Positions 26,687 to 35,360 are shown, counted from the stretch's first letter. The stretch: DNA of 64,000 bases from an uncultured Prevotella sp. (GCA_905196835.1 CAJJWN010000016.1:3172-67171); one strand, 5' to 3'. The notes: generated by a model not told the origin, from the sequence alone. Program-made: numbers and translations.

Positions 26687-28090
26687 TTATAATCTAAATC
26701 CACCTCCTTTTCTCGGTTCATTAGGTGCTTTCCGAAAACCATGCCCTAACTTGCCAAACTGTTCTTTGAACCATTCACCAATCGGTTGCCTGTTTATGGT
26801 CAGAACCAGTTTATTGTTATCGCTCGGATTCCTTTCCACCTTGAAAATATCATTCTTGATGTCAAACTTCCGCCTGTGTTCTTCGGAATAAATCCTGCCA
26901 TTGCACCTGATAGCTTCTTTCTTTGTCAAAAGGTTCTCTATCATTTCTTTGGTAAAGCCGATGGTAGCGCACAACTTTTCCATTCTCAACATCTCCTTGA
27001 GCATAGGAAACCATTTGAATGCCTTTTCAAGCAAGGTATTCAACCGTGATATTTCCTTGTCTTTGGCTTCAAGTTCCTGATTGTGTATTCCTTGTAGGTT
27101 GCGTATCTGCTTGCCGTGCTGTTCCTGCATACGCTGCATTTGGGCTTTCAAGTCATCAATTCCCTTGTCCCGTTTGGCAATTTCCTGACGCAATACTTCA
27201 TTGGACTGCTCCAGTTTCTTCATTTTCCCGCTGCCGAAGAGAGAACCCACTCCGCTTGCTATGACCGTAGCGGCATCGGTGGCTGCGCCTTTGAGCTTGT
27301 CCGTGCGTATCTCCGATTTCACCTGACGGAGTTCCCGCTCGGCAAGGTTTACCTGCTGTTCCTTATGCCGCTTTACGGCTTCTATGCGTTGCAGTTCGGC
27401 TTTCTGCTTCTCAATGATGAAATCGTTCCTCTCTAAATGCTTCTTGCCCGTAACAGCCTTTGATTGTCCACGCTCCATTAGCAGAATGTCGGAGGCCAGG
27501 CTCTGCATTTCGGTCATATCCTCATCATTGAGCTTTCGGCTCTTGCCTGTATCGTGGTTCATCCAGTCGAACACGATGTGCGCATGATAATTCGGCTTGA
27601 ACCACCTTTCGCTTACTTGAAAACTCTCCCTGTCCTCCGGGTCAGGTTGTCCGCCCAGCCAATGCCCTTCGTCCTTGTGCAGGAAGATTTGAAGTGGTGT
27701 GATGCCCCAGCGTTTTTGGCATTCTTCACCGAATTTACGCACATCCTCCAGTGTTGTGTCCGGTCTGATAAGCAATACTCCCTCACGGATGGGTGAACAT
27801 CCCGCCACTTTGATAATCTTGCCGTTCTTTCCTTTGCGTTCACGTTCCTTTTCCTGCATGGCACGTCCTGTCTTTTCCTTGACCATGCGCTTGATGTCCT
27901 CATAGTGCGCCTGCAATTCGGGATTGCCGAAATCCGGATTTATCCATTGCTCGTTATTCGCAGAGAGTTCGGATACCACATATACCTTGGATTTTCCGAT
28001 GTTGCGCATATACTCGGCAGTCCTCCGGTTATGAGCCTCGCTTGATGCCACGTTGCAAGGCTTGATATGTATGCTTGATTTTGTTGCCAT
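26687..28090 (-). CDS. MobV-family relaxase (Pre/Mob)
   Basis: Nicks the element's oriT and pilots the strand into the recipient. The 467-residue protein begins SSIHIKPCNVASSEAHNRR (motif I region); it has LHKDEGHW and the metal-binding YHAHIVFDW with His169 and His171, then a long coiled coil (about 215-350). A small C-terminal domain ends in a basic tail, GGGFRL. Length and layout fit MobV of Bacteroides mobilizable elements. Confidence 0.88.
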   Translation of the reverse strand: MATKSSIHIKPCNVASSEAHNRRTAEYMRNIGKSKVYVVSELSANNEQWINPDFGNPELQAHYEDIKRMVKEKTGRAMQEKERERKGKNGKIIKVAGCSPIREGVLLIRPDTTLEDVRKFGEECQKRWGITPLQIFLHKDEGHWLGGQPDPEDRESFQVSERWFKPNYHAHIVFDWMNHDTGKSRKLNDEDMTEMQSLASDILLMERGQSKAVTGKKHLERNDFIIEKQKAELQRIEAVKRHKEQQVNLAERELRQVKSEIRTDKLKGAATDAATVIASGVGSLFGSGKMKKLEQSNEVLRQEIAKRDKGIDDLKAQMQRMQEQHGKQIRNLQGIHNQELEAKDKEISRLNTLLEKAFKWFPMLKEMLRMEKLCATIGFTKEMIENLLTKKEAIRCNGRIYSEEHRRKFDIKNDIFKVERNPSDNNKLVLTINRQPIGEWFKEQFGKLGHGFRKAPNEPRKGGGFRL

Positions 28091-28099
28091 CTTTTCAAT

Positions 28100-28317
28100 C
28101 TTTTATTCGGTTATAACTAATTTGGTTTGCTGCTTTCCGCTCATAACCGCAAAGGGGTTCTTAGGGGTGTAACCCATAAGCGGAGTTTCCAAAGAGAGGG
28201 TCACTCTTTGGTCGGGTTGCATAGGGCTGAAAGCTCTTGCCGGATTCTTAGGGCAGCGTCCTAAGCCCCTCGGGAGAGCCCACAACTACGAAAGCGAAGC
28301 GTGTAGTTATAGTGGGC
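28100..28317. other. Candidate oriT of the mobilizable element
   Basis: A ~220-base gene-free stretch next to the relaxase gene, dense in inverted repeats: CCAAAGAG/CTCTTTGG (28189-28196, 28204-28211), CTTAGG/CCTAAG (28247-28252, 28260-28265) and GCCCAC...GTGGGC enclosing AACTAC/GTAGTT (28278-28317). The position and repeats fit an origin of transfer; the nick site is not identified. Confidence 0.5.
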
Positions 28318-29276
28318 TATAACCGGAAGCCTTTCGGTTTCTTGGGTAACGCATCATTCCTCTTTCTGACGGATTGCATTTGTTCTTTTCCATCCGCCAT
28401 GCGTTTCTGCAAATACTCGTTCAGGTCTTTGCATCCTCTGTAGATTTGTGAAGCGTCCCGTATATGCTGGGTGCTGTCGTATTCCTTGCGGATTTGCTGA
28501 AGGGCTTCCATTCCTGCACGGTCATTGTCAAAAAAACAGTGGATTCGCTCATAGCTTCCCAATGGATAAAGTGCTTTGGAAACATTGGCAACAGAGTTCA
28601 GAACCATGTAATCCTGCCTGTCGAATTCAGGGTATTGCGGACAGCTTTCGAGCCGTAGGGTCAGAAATGAGAGGTAGTCCATAAATCCCTCGAAAACGAA
28701 ACACGTGCCCTTTGGCTCTCCCGACTGTCTGATGTGGGATATTTCCTTCGGTGCGATACAGCCCTTGAAATATCGGTTGCGGATTTCATAGCCGCCCGAC
28801 ATGTTGGGAAACGCAATGGCGAAGTACCGTTTGCCGTTGTGCGTAAACCGCGCTTCCTTACATTCTTTTTTCGCCAGTGCCGGATTTATCCCCCTTTCCT
28901 GCAAGTAAGCGAGCAAGGCAGGGGAAGAAAGCGGCACGATTTCCAACTGTTGGAAACTCGGCTCTGTAAATGACTGCTTGCGAAAAGAGAAAGAAACGGG
29001 GTGCACGTGCGGTGCCTGTTCCTCTATGCGTTTCAAAAGGTACGGCACGCTGTCCGTTGCATAGAGGTGCGAAGCCAGCGCAATGATGTTGCCGCCCTTG
29101 CCGAGCGCAAAATCATACCATTGGTTCCGCTCGGTGTTCACCTTGAACGAGGCTTCGGTTTCTTCCCTGAACGGTGATTTGTACCATAGATTGATGCCCT
29201 GCCGCTTCACCGGGCTATATCCCAAGCTGTGAAGGTATTCTTCCAACCTGATTTGTTTTGCTGTCTGTATGTCCAT
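28317..29276 (-). CDS. Toprim-domain primase with degenerate CHC2 zinc finger
   Basis: A 319-residue protein with the layout of a DnaG-like primase of mobilizable elements: an N-terminal CHC2-like fold, then Toprim (VFEGFMDYLSF with the catalytic Glu, and CFFDNDRAG). The expected CPFH...CFGCG zinc ligands are replaced: the line reads SPFREETEASFKV and FALGKGGNIIALA, with no Cys or His in the right places. It probably primes replacement-strand synthesis or replication of the excised circle. Confidence 0.85.
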   Translation of the reverse strand: MDIQTAKQIRLEEYLHSLGYSPVKRQGINLWYKSPFREETEASFKVNTERNQWYDFALGKGGNIIALASHLYATDSVPYLLKRIEEQAPHVHPVSFSFRKQSFTEPSFQQLEIVPLSSPALLAYLQERGINPALAKKECKEARFTHNGKRYFAIAFPNMSGGYEIRNRYFKGCIAPKEISHIRQSGEPKGTCFVFEGFMDYLSFLTLRLESCPQYPEFDRQDYMVLNSVANVSKALYPLGSYERIHCFFDNDRAGMEALQQIRKEYDSTQHIRDASQIYRGCKDLNEYLQKRMADGKEQMQSVRKRNDALPKKPKGFRL

Positions 29277-29348
29277 AAATGATTGTCTTTATCGGTTATT
29301 GTTTGTTTTTCTTTTCGCCAGTATCTGTTTATAGGTTACTGGCTGTAT

Positions 29349-29473
29349 AACCACTTCACTTTATTGTCGTATATATAGGATACGGCTTAAAGTGAAGCGG
29401 TTTGATGCGCTCCTGCAACCACTTCGCTTTATCCTAATATATAGACCCGGAGAATAAAGTGAAGTGATTGCAG
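29349..29473. repeat. Tandem pair of long hairpins, possible replication origin
   Basis: Two hairpins of the same family stand side by side: arms 29349-29363/29388-29402 (14 of 15 paired) and 29413-29432/29454-29473 (18 of 20). Each carries the core ACCACTTC-CTTTA and its complement, with AT-rich loops containing ATATATAG. They lie between the primase and the RepA-like ATPase. Confidence 0.7.
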
Positions 29474-29481
29474 GAAGCGTG

Positions 29482-30561
29482 TCAATAGTGGAAATCCGGT
29501 TCGTATCTGTACTTCCTGCCATTTTCCTGCACTATCATCCGCTTGTTCTTCAACACTGTGATGAGTTTAACCAGCTTGTTGTCGCTTAACGGAACACCCA
29601 CCAAGGCATACGATTCTTTCAATGCTTTGCTCAGTTCCTTATATCCGTATTCGTCCTGCAACGAAAATGCTGCTTCCAGTGCTATCCGGTGCTGTTGCTC
29701 GGAAATGTCCTTGCAGGCGTCGAACCTTTCGCCCTGGGGTCTGCCGGGTGCTTTGGCTTCTTCTGTCTGATAATCCTCTATCAGTTCGGGCAGTGCCCTG
29801 TCATTGATGCGGAAGGCAAACGGCTCGAAGTCCATCGCACGGATGTGCATGGCGGAAACCTTGCTGATGTCCCCGTTACTTTTGTCCTTTTCAACGAGCA
29901 GTACGGTTTCAGCCTTGTTGTTCAGTTCCGTGCCGATATGTCCCCTTGCGTTCTCATCCCCCTTGTTCTGGTGGAGTATCGTGTGGATATGTATCTGCTT
30001 GTCGTCCGTCCACTGCATCAGCTTTGATATGATGCGTGTCGATTCACTGGGGCTGTTGATGTCATATACCATGTCACGGATGCCGTCTATTATCACCAGA
30101 CCAAGGTTTGGCGTATGGTAGATTGCCTGTTCGACAATCCTTATGCGCTGCTCCGGCGTGTACTTCCGCAGGGCAAGGAATTCAAGGTTTTCGTTGTCCC
30201 TGTCATCGGGCAGCCCTGCCATACGCATGATGCGCTCCATCACATTCAGACAGTGGTGGGGGCTTTGCTCCGTATCCACATAAAGCACTTTCCGTTTGGC
30301 TTCGGGAAGTTCAGCCGCATACCTGAGCACCGTACCGTTTTTCAATGCCGCCGCCACGATAGCCGACACATTGAATGTCTTCTTGCTTTTGGCTTTGCCG
30401 ATGGATGCGCTGAAATTTCCCAACGTGCCGATAACGGAACCTTTCACACTGAGGATTTCAGGGGCTTTCTCGTATTTTCCCGACAGGCTCAGCCGTGAGG
30501 CTTGCCAGAGGATTACCGCCTGTTCGTCCGATATTTCCCGGATGTCTTTCATATAGTCCAT
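29482..30561 (-). CDS. RepA-like (RecA-fold) replication ATPase
   Basis: A 359-residue protein resembling the hexameric RepA-type helicases encoded by Bacteroides mobilizable elements. Walker A is the unusual GKAKSKKTF (about 55-63), Walker B LGLVIIDGIRDM, and a later HQNKGDENARGH block fits the sensor region. The C-terminus looks like a winged-helix domain. With the primase it would form a small replication module. Confidence 0.82.
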   Translation of the reverse strand: MDYMKDIREISDEQAVILWQASRLSLSGKYEKAPEILSVKGSVIGTLGNFSASIGKAKSKKTFNVSAIVAAALKNGTVLRYAAELPEAKRKVLYVDTEQSPHHCLNVMERIMRMAGLPDDRDNENLEFLALRKYTPEQRIRIVEQAIYHTPNLGLVIIDGIRDMVYDINSPSESTRIISKLMQWTDDKQIHIHTILHQNKGDENARGHIGTELNNKAETVLLVEKDKSNGDISKVSAMHIRAMDFEPFAFRINDRALPELIEDYQTEEAKAPGRPQGERFDACKDISEQQHRIALEAAFSLQDEYGYKELSKALKESYALVGVPLSDNKLVKLITVLKNKRMIVQENGRKYRYEPDFHY

Positions 30562-30575
30562 AGTGATTCCTCCCG

Positions 30576-30884
30576 TTACTTGCGTCCGCCTGTTTTCTTC
30601 CCTGCCAGTTCAAGGGCAAGTTCCGCGTCCACGATAATCTTGCGCCCTATCTGGGTGATGGCCTTGTCTATCTTTCCGCTTTTCTTTATGCGGTTGGCGG
30701 TAGGCAGGCTGCACCCGAACAGCTTGGCTATGCCGAGTATTCCGTACACATACTTCCTGCCTGTGTCCGTTACGGGCTGCGGCTGCGCTTCCGGCTGACC
30801 GGATGCGTGCCTGCTTAACATGATGAACTCTTCGCCTGTCATCTGCCAGACGGGTTTGGATAATAATTCTTGGATATTTGTCAT
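30576..30884 (-). CDS. DUF3853 helix-turn-helix protein
   Basis: 102 residues. A helix-turn-helix of the MerR/excisionase type is visible in YGILGIAKLFGCSLPTANRI followed by IGRKIIVDAELA. Family DUF3853 occurs beside replication genes of Bacteroides mobile elements. A TAATTTTG box at 30961-30954 is a likely promoter for this gene and the ATPase, 14 bases downstream. It may be a copy-number regulator or excision factor. Confidence 0.8.
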   Translation of the reverse strand: MTNIQELLSKPVWQMTGEEFIMLSRHASGQPEAQPQPVTDTGRKYVYGILGIAKLFGCSLPTANRIKKSGKIDKAITQIGRKIIVDAELALELAGKKTGGRK

Positions 30885-30953
30885 AGTCCAATCTAATTAG
30901 TCGTTAAACAATCAGCCCTGCGCACTGGCTGTTATTTCTGTTCTCGAACGATG

Positions 30954-30961
30954 CAAAATTA
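30954..30961 (-). promoter_or_regulatory. -7 box of the DUF3853 gene
   Basis: Minus-strand TAATTTTG, 70 bases upstream of the start codon. No clear -33 element was picked. Confidence 0.5.
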
Positions 30962-31040
30962 GATATGGATACGGGTGGTAAGGATGGGGATGACATAATC
31001 CGAATTTCGTTGTATCTTATTGAATATCAGAAAATAAAAA

Positions 31041-31068
31041 TACCACTCAAAAATTAATTTGAGTGGTA
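31041..31068 (-). terminator. Terminator of the integrase-side operon
   Basis: Eleven-base perfect arms (31041-31051 and 31058-31068), followed on the minus strand by TTTTTATTTTC. It ends transcription from the DUF1016/coiled-coil genes. Confidence 0.85.
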
Positions 31069-31107
31069 AAAGTGGAACTTTCGTAAAGAATCAGGATATA
31101 TCACGGA

Positions 31108-32127
31108 TTATCTGAATATATGTTCCATTTCCTTGGCGAAATTCTGGTTGCTGTCACTGGGGAAATCAGAAACTGGCTCCTTGTACTTTGACTTGTAGTA
31201 GCTGTCATCAATATCCAGCAGTTTCAGTATTCCGGCTTTCCATTTGTCCCTGTCCTGTTTGGGGAGCTTTTCGCTCATGAGGAATATCAGATAACATACA
31301 CGTATCTTCTCTCTCGGTTTGGTTTTCAGCTTGCAGTTGCAGGGGTGCAGGTTCATGTTGGCATAGAAATCCGGTGCGGAAATTTCTTCGAACTGTTCTC
31401 CCACACATACCTCATGAATGAGCGAAAGTAATTTCATGCTGAAGTATTCGTGTCGTTCCGTTGTTGTTTCCTGCTGGCTGACCGGTTTGCCCGGCTCGTC
31501 CTGTCGTTTCCCGTCAGGAATGTATTTCTTCAATATATCCAGAAAAAGACAGCTTTGGCGGTATATGTCCGCACAACGGTTCTTCATATATTGGAATGCC
31601 TCATTTCTTGCAGCCTTTTGCAGGTCATAGAGTTCGTTCAGTCTGGCTTTTTCCCTGTCATATTCAGCCTTGCAGCGTTCATATTCTTTTTCTGCCTGTT
31701 TTTCCTCTTCGGCAGTATGTTCCCGGTAGCCAATGGAATCATACCTGTTGTTGGCTTCATTCAGCGGCTTGTTCAGACTTCTTGTGACATCCAGCTGGGC
31801 TTCAATTTCAAGGGAATACCTTTCCATGTGCTGATGGCAGACACGCTCTATGGCACTGTTACTTATGGGGCGTGTTTCATAAGCCTGTATGCTCTTTTCT
31901 ATTTCGGTTTTCAGGCTGTTGAGTATCAGGGTGTATTGTTCTTTTTGCCTGTCAAGCACCAGTTCAAGGATGGCGGCTTCAAAAGATTTCATGTCATTGT
32001 ACTGCTGACAGAAATCGGAAATAAATTTCTGCCTGTCAAAAGAAAAAGTGCTGTTGTCTATATAGTCCCTGTATATTCTGTTGAGTTCCCCGTATCGGGG
32101 AATCATCGTCTGTATATTGTCTGCCAT
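31108..32127 (-). CDS. Coiled-coil protein of unknown function, partner of the DUF1016 gene
   Basis: The start MADNIQTMIPRYGELN at 32127 is chosen since an upstream ATG lies within the DUF1016 gene; the gap is then 7 bases. The 339-residue protein is charged and helical, with a coiled coil around residues 125-195 (EEEKQAEKEYERCKAEYDRE). A Cys-containing C-terminal block, NLHPCNCKLKTKPREKIRV, precedes a globular end. No family recognised. Confidence 0.7.
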   Translation of the reverse strand: MADNIQTMIPRYGELNRIYRDYIDNSTFSFDRQKFISDFCQQYNDMKSFEAAILELVLDRQKEQYTLILNSLKTEIEKSIQAYETRPISNSAIERVCHQHMERYSLEIEAQLDVTRSLNKPLNEANNRYDSIGYREHTAEEEKQAEKEYERCKAEYDREKARLNELYDLQKAARNEAFQYMKNRCADIYRQSCLFLDILKKYIPDGKRQDEPGKPVSQQETTTERHEYFSMKLLSLIHEVCVGEQFEEISAPDFYANMNLHPCNCKLKTKPREKIRVCYLIFLMSEKLPKQDRDKWKAGILKLLDIDDSYYKSKYKEPVSDFPSDSNQNFAKEMEHIFR

Positions 32128-32134
32128 AGGTGTC

Positions 32135-33430
32135 CTACTTTTGTCTGTTCTTTTCATTGTCAAGAAGCATCGTCAGTTCTTCTTCCACCTGTTCTATGCT
32201 CGGCAGTGCCGATTTCAGGTTTTCCGGCACAGCCTTGCTGAGCTGATAATCGCTGATGCCGATAGGCTGGTCATAGCCGGTCAGCGCATATTGTGCGACA
32301 ATCTCATCCTTGCCTTTGCACAACAGCAGCCCGATGGTCTTGTTGTCATTCTCTCCCCTAAGTTTGTCGTCCACCACATTGATGTAGAAGTTCAACTGTC
32401 CGGCGTATTCCGGTTTGAACGGGGTGGCTTTCAGTTCCACAACTACGTATGCATGTAGTTTTATGTTGTACAGAATCAGGTCAGCATAGAAATCGCTGTC
32501 GCCAATCTGGAAATGCTTCTGCCTTGCGACAAAGGCGAATCCGCTGCCCATCTCTAACAAGTAACGGGTGACGTGCTTCACCAGTTGTTCCTCTATGTCT
32601 CTTTCGTCCGCACGTTCTTTGGCTCCTGCCAAGTCAAAGATATACGGGTCTTTCAACAGGTAGTTGGCAAGGTCACTTTGAGGTGCAGGAAGCGTGGCGG
32701 TAAAATTATTGACCTTGTGGCTGTTGATTTGCCTTTCGTACAATTTGCTTTCAATCTGCATTTTAAGAGTATTGCTGCTCCAGCCCATTTCCACGGATTG
32801 CTTCATATACCAGTAATCGACACCCAACGGAAGGGAACTGTTCAGCAGAATCACATGGCTTGCCCAATTGATTCTTGCAACAGGTGATGCCAGGAACAGT
32901 TTTTCTATGTCCTCAATCGCTATTTGGTAAGCGGCAGCGACTGTTTGGGCTACATCCTGAATTTGTGCAAGAGGTTCTTGCACAATTGCAACTTCCTTGT
33001 TGTCTGAAGATTGAATTTGCGCAAGAGGCTCTTGCGTAAATGTCATATTGTTCAGGCTTTGAAGTTCATCCGTGATTTTCTGCACACTTGGAGCAAGTAA
33101 TTTCGTATCGGTTTCTATAAAACTCCGTAATGCGCCCAATGGATAGGAGCGTGCGAACTGGCACATATAAGCCAAGTTCCTGACCGAATATCCTTTCTTT
33201 TCGGGATAGTTGAACCGTATCGCATGCGCCAGTTTCTTGATGACCTTACCGCCCCAGCCTTGTCGGTTCTGGTGGTACAATATGTAATTGCCCATCTTCC
33301 AATAGTGGAACAGCATCTGCGCATTGGCTGCACTGATGAGCCGGACTTGCGCCTGCTCTATTTCTGACCCGATGGCATTGACAAAAGCCTCGAAACTTCT
33401 TTTCTCTATATTGTTATCGTTGTTGCTCAT
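32135..33430 (-). CDS. DUF1016 / YhcG-type PDDEXK nuclease
   Basis: A 431-residue protein with an N-terminal DUF1016 helical domain and a C-terminal PDDEXK domain in which GDSDFYADLILYN and VVVELKAT supply the Asp and Glu-x-Lys. The linker (about residues 135-160) contains a duplicated QEPLAQIQ, encoded by two 23-base palindromes. Relatives occur in bacterial defence islands and restriction-like loci. A TATCTTTG box at 33460-33453 is the promoter. Confidence 0.85.
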   Translation of the reverse strand: MSNNDNNIEKRSFEAFVNAIGSEIEQAQVRLISAANAQMLFHYWKMGNYILYHQNRQGWGGKVIKKLAHAIRFNYPEKKGYSVRNLAYMCQFARSYPLGALRSFIETDTKLLAPSVQKITDELQSLNNMTFTQEPLAQIQSSDNKEVAIVQEPLAQIQDVAQTVAAAYQIAIEDIEKLFLASPVARINWASHVILLNSSLPLGVDYWYMKQSVEMGWSSNTLKMQIESKLYERQINSHKVNNFTATLPAPQSDLANYLLKDPYIFDLAGAKERADERDIEEQLVKHVTRYLLEMGSGFAFVARQKHFQIGDSDFYADLILYNIKLHAYVVVELKATPFKPEYAGQLNFYINVVDDKLRGENDNKTIGLLLCKGKDEIVAQYALTGYDQPIGISDYQLSKAVPENLKSALPSIEQVEEELTMLLDNEKNRQK

Positions 33431-33452
33431 TGTTGTATGTATTGAAAGTTAC

Positions 33453-33460
33453 AAAGATAA
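33453..33460 (-). promoter_or_regulatory. -7 box of the DUF1016 gene
   Basis: Minus-strand TATCTTTG, 23 bases upstream of the start codon. Confidence 0.55.
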
Positions 33461-33499
33461 GCCCAATAACAGGCATCCCGTGGAACTTGCTGATTGTTT

Positions 33500-34786
33500 T
33501 TATAGTTGGTTGAATTTATTCATCGCACTGGCTTTTACATCATCGGCAATGTCGATGTAGGGTTTCATAGCCTTGTAGTCGCTATGTCCCGTCCATTTCA
33601 TCACTACCTGTGCCGGAATACCGAGAGCCAGAGCGTTACAGATGAAAGTCCTTCTCCCCGCATGGGTGCCCAGCAATGCGTATTTGGGTGTAATGGTGTC
33701 TATACGGCTGCTTCCTTTGTAGTAGGTTTCACTTACAGGCTCGTTGATTTCGGCAAGTTCGCCCAGTTCCTTCAAATAGTCATTCATCTTTTGGTTGCTT
33801 ATGACCGGGAGAGCCTTGTGCCCCTCAAATTCCACACCCTTGTATTTGTCGAGTATTGCCTTGCTGTGGTTGTTAAGCTCGATGATTAGCCTTTCTGCGG
33901 TCTTTACGGTAGTTATTTCTATATATCCGTCCCTGATGTCGCTTTTCTTCAGATTATGTACATCCGAATACCGGAGTCCGGTAAAGCAACAGAACAGAAA
34001 GACATCCCTCACCCGTTCAAGATATTGCTTGGTTTCAGGTATCTGATAGTTTTTGAGTTGGTTCAGTTCCTCCCAAGTGAGGAAGATCACCTTTTTCGGT
34101 GTGCTTCGCAATTTGGGGTTGAAATCTTCGTAGGCATTGTTCATGCAATACCCTTTCTTGGTGCACCAGCGCAGGAACCATTTCAGATAAGCGACCTGTT
34201 TCATGATGGACGTGTTCCGCATATCTTCGGTGTCTTTCAGGAAATTCACATACTTTGTTAGCTTGGGTTCGTCCAACGATTCAAAGGTCAGCCCCTTGTC
34301 AAACTTCTCAAGATGTTTCCTGACTGCGGCAAATTTCTCATAGGTGGCATCAGACCAGCCGTTTTGCGTGCCGCACTCCTTGATGAATTCGTCAAATACC
34401 TCCAAAGGCAGAAATACCACCGGAGCCTGTTCCTCCTCTCCCTTTTTCCCATCATGCAACCTGTTGAACGCATCCTTTACCTGCTCGGTGGTGGGCATGA
34501 ATCCCTGCACCTCGAACTCCTTAAATATGTTCTGTATTTCGGTGTAGTATTTCAACAAGTCCGCATTGATTTCCGATGCGCTTTGCTTCAGTTTATTGGT
34601 GCATCCGTTCTTTACACGCTGCTTGTCGGCATCCCATTTGGCGACATCTATGCGGTAGCCCGTTGTGAACTCGATGCGATGGCTGGCAAAAACCACACGC
34701 ATACGGATAGGGACATTCTCCACGATTGGTACTCCGTTCTTCTTGCGGCTTTCCAATGAAAAGATGATGTTTCTCTTGATATTCAT
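33500..34786 (-). CDS. int: Tyrosine integrase of the mobilizable element
   Basis: A 428-residue site-specific recombinase. The start MNIKRNIIFSLESRK at 34786 is chosen by family and promoter position. It has an arm-binding N-domain, a SAM-like core-binding domain (about 115-205) and a catalytic domain with Arg in FTGLRYSDV, His/Arg in THAGRRTF, the WTGHSDY block, and Tyr in MKPYIDI. The full catalytic set is present. It sits at the attR end, 155 bases from the tRNA repeat. Confidence 0.93.
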   Translation of the reverse strand: MNIKRNIIFSLESRKKNGVPIVENVPIRMRVVFASHRIEFTTGYRIDVAKWDADKQRVKNGCTNKLKQSASEINADLLKYYTEIQNIFKEFEVQGFMPTTEQVKDAFNRLHDGKKGEEEQAPVVFLPLEVFDEFIKECGTQNGWSDATYEKFAAVRKHLEKFDKGLTFESLDEPKLTKYVNFLKDTEDMRNTSIMKQVAYLKWFLRWCTKKGYCMNNAYEDFNPKLRSTPKKVIFLTWEELNQLKNYQIPETKQYLERVRDVFLFCCFTGLRYSDVHNLKKSDIRDGYIEITTVKTAERLIIELNNHSKAILDKYKGVEFEGHKALPVISNQKMNDYLKELGELAEINEPVSETYYKGSSRIDTITPKYALLGTHAGRRTFICNALALGIPAQVVMKWTGHSDYKAMKPYIDIADDVKASAMNKFNQL

Positions 34787-34805
34787 AGCTGGGTGTATTA
34801 AAATC

Positions 34806-34830
34806 AACACCCAAATATACACCCAATAAT
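34806..34830. repeat. Candidate integrase arm-type sites (right end)
   Basis: AACACCCAAATA and TACACCCAATAAT stand head to tail; TACACCCAATAAT is also present at 25234-25246 by the left end, with a further AACACCCGAT there. Repeated ACACCCA blocks near both ends fit arm-type binding sites. Confidence 0.6.
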
Positions 34831-34843
34831 TGAAATGACAAAA
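34812..34843 (-). promoter_or_regulatory. Integrase promoter
   Basis: Minus strand TTTTG (34843-34839), 19 bases, TATATTTG (34819-34812). It overlaps the ACACCCA repeats, so the integrase may repress itself. Confidence 0.7.
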
Positions 34844-34940
34844 GACATTTAATGATATTTAGTAATATAGTCAATCTATAATAAGTTGGTTATTACCAAT
34901 ATATTGTGTTTTTATGAGATTTCCCGATTGTGTAAGTTAA

Positions 34941-34957
34941 AGTCCCGTCCGCACCGC
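34941..34957. other. attR of the mobilizable element
   Basis: AGTCCCGTCCGCACCGC repeats the tRNA-Asp 3' end with one change (A to C). It marks the right border. Confidence 0.85.
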
Positions 34958-34992
34958 TTACGAAAAAAGACTGAAATAAGAAAGTCGAAGAC

Positions 34993-35031
34993 AATATCCT
35001 CAAAGTCAGTAACTTTGGGGATATTTTTTTG
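34993..35031 (+). terminator. Probable original tRNA-Asp terminator, displaced by the insertion
   Basis: A 14-bp stem (34993-35006 with 35012-35025, one wobble) and seven T. It has no gene just upstream on the plus strand except the attR tRNA remnant, so before integration it would have stood ~35 bases behind tRNA-Asp. Confidence 0.75.
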
Positions 35032-35093
35032 TTATACCACGACAGATGAATACCCCGTTGGAAGTCGAAAATTGGACAAATCGAGTAACCAAA

Positions 35094-35130
35094 TCGTAAC
35101 CAAGAAAAAAAACGGGAATTTTGGTTACGA
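35094..35130. repeat. Inverted repeat near the ICE left end
   Basis: TCGTAACCAA (35094-35103) and TTGGTTACGA (35121-35130); GTAACCAA also occurs just upstream as a direct copy (35085-35092). Such repeats beside an integrase gene could be part of the attachment site. The other end is not in view, so this cannot be confirmed. Confidence 0.5.
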
Positions 35131-35307
35131 CTTCGTAGATATGTCGTTGATTTGTCGTTGTTTACGTTCAATTTTATCGACACGCCGTAACCTAAAATCC
35201 TGAGCAGAAAAAGGAAACAACCGGCACGTTTACGATTCATTTCATGAGGATACACGACAATGACCCTCAAATGTCTGTTTCATAGCCGCCAAGTGTCCGC
35301 CTGTGGA

Positions 35308-35339
35308 TTGCGTCAAGTGATTGTCAAACAGTATTTTTG
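35308..35339 (+). promoter_or_regulatory. ICE integrase promoter
   Basis: TTG (35308-35310), 21 bases, TATTTTTG (35332-35339), 21 bases before the ATG. Confidence 0.65.
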
Positions 35340-35360
35340 CAACAAAAAACTTAAAAGCGC

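Larger units (their letters stand above)
25172..34957. mobile_element. ~9.8-kb integrative mobilizable element in tRNA-Asp
   Basis: Bounded by 17-bp repeats of the tRNA 3' end (16/17 identical). Inside, mostly on the minus strand, are an integrase at the right end, a DUF1016 nuclease with a coiled-coil partner, a DUF3853 DNA-binding protein, a RepA-like ATPase, a Toprim primase, a MobV relaxase and a secreted protein. There are no mating-pore genes, so it would need a helper such as the neighbouring ICE. This is the gene content of NBU/Tn4555-type elements. Confidence 0.88.
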
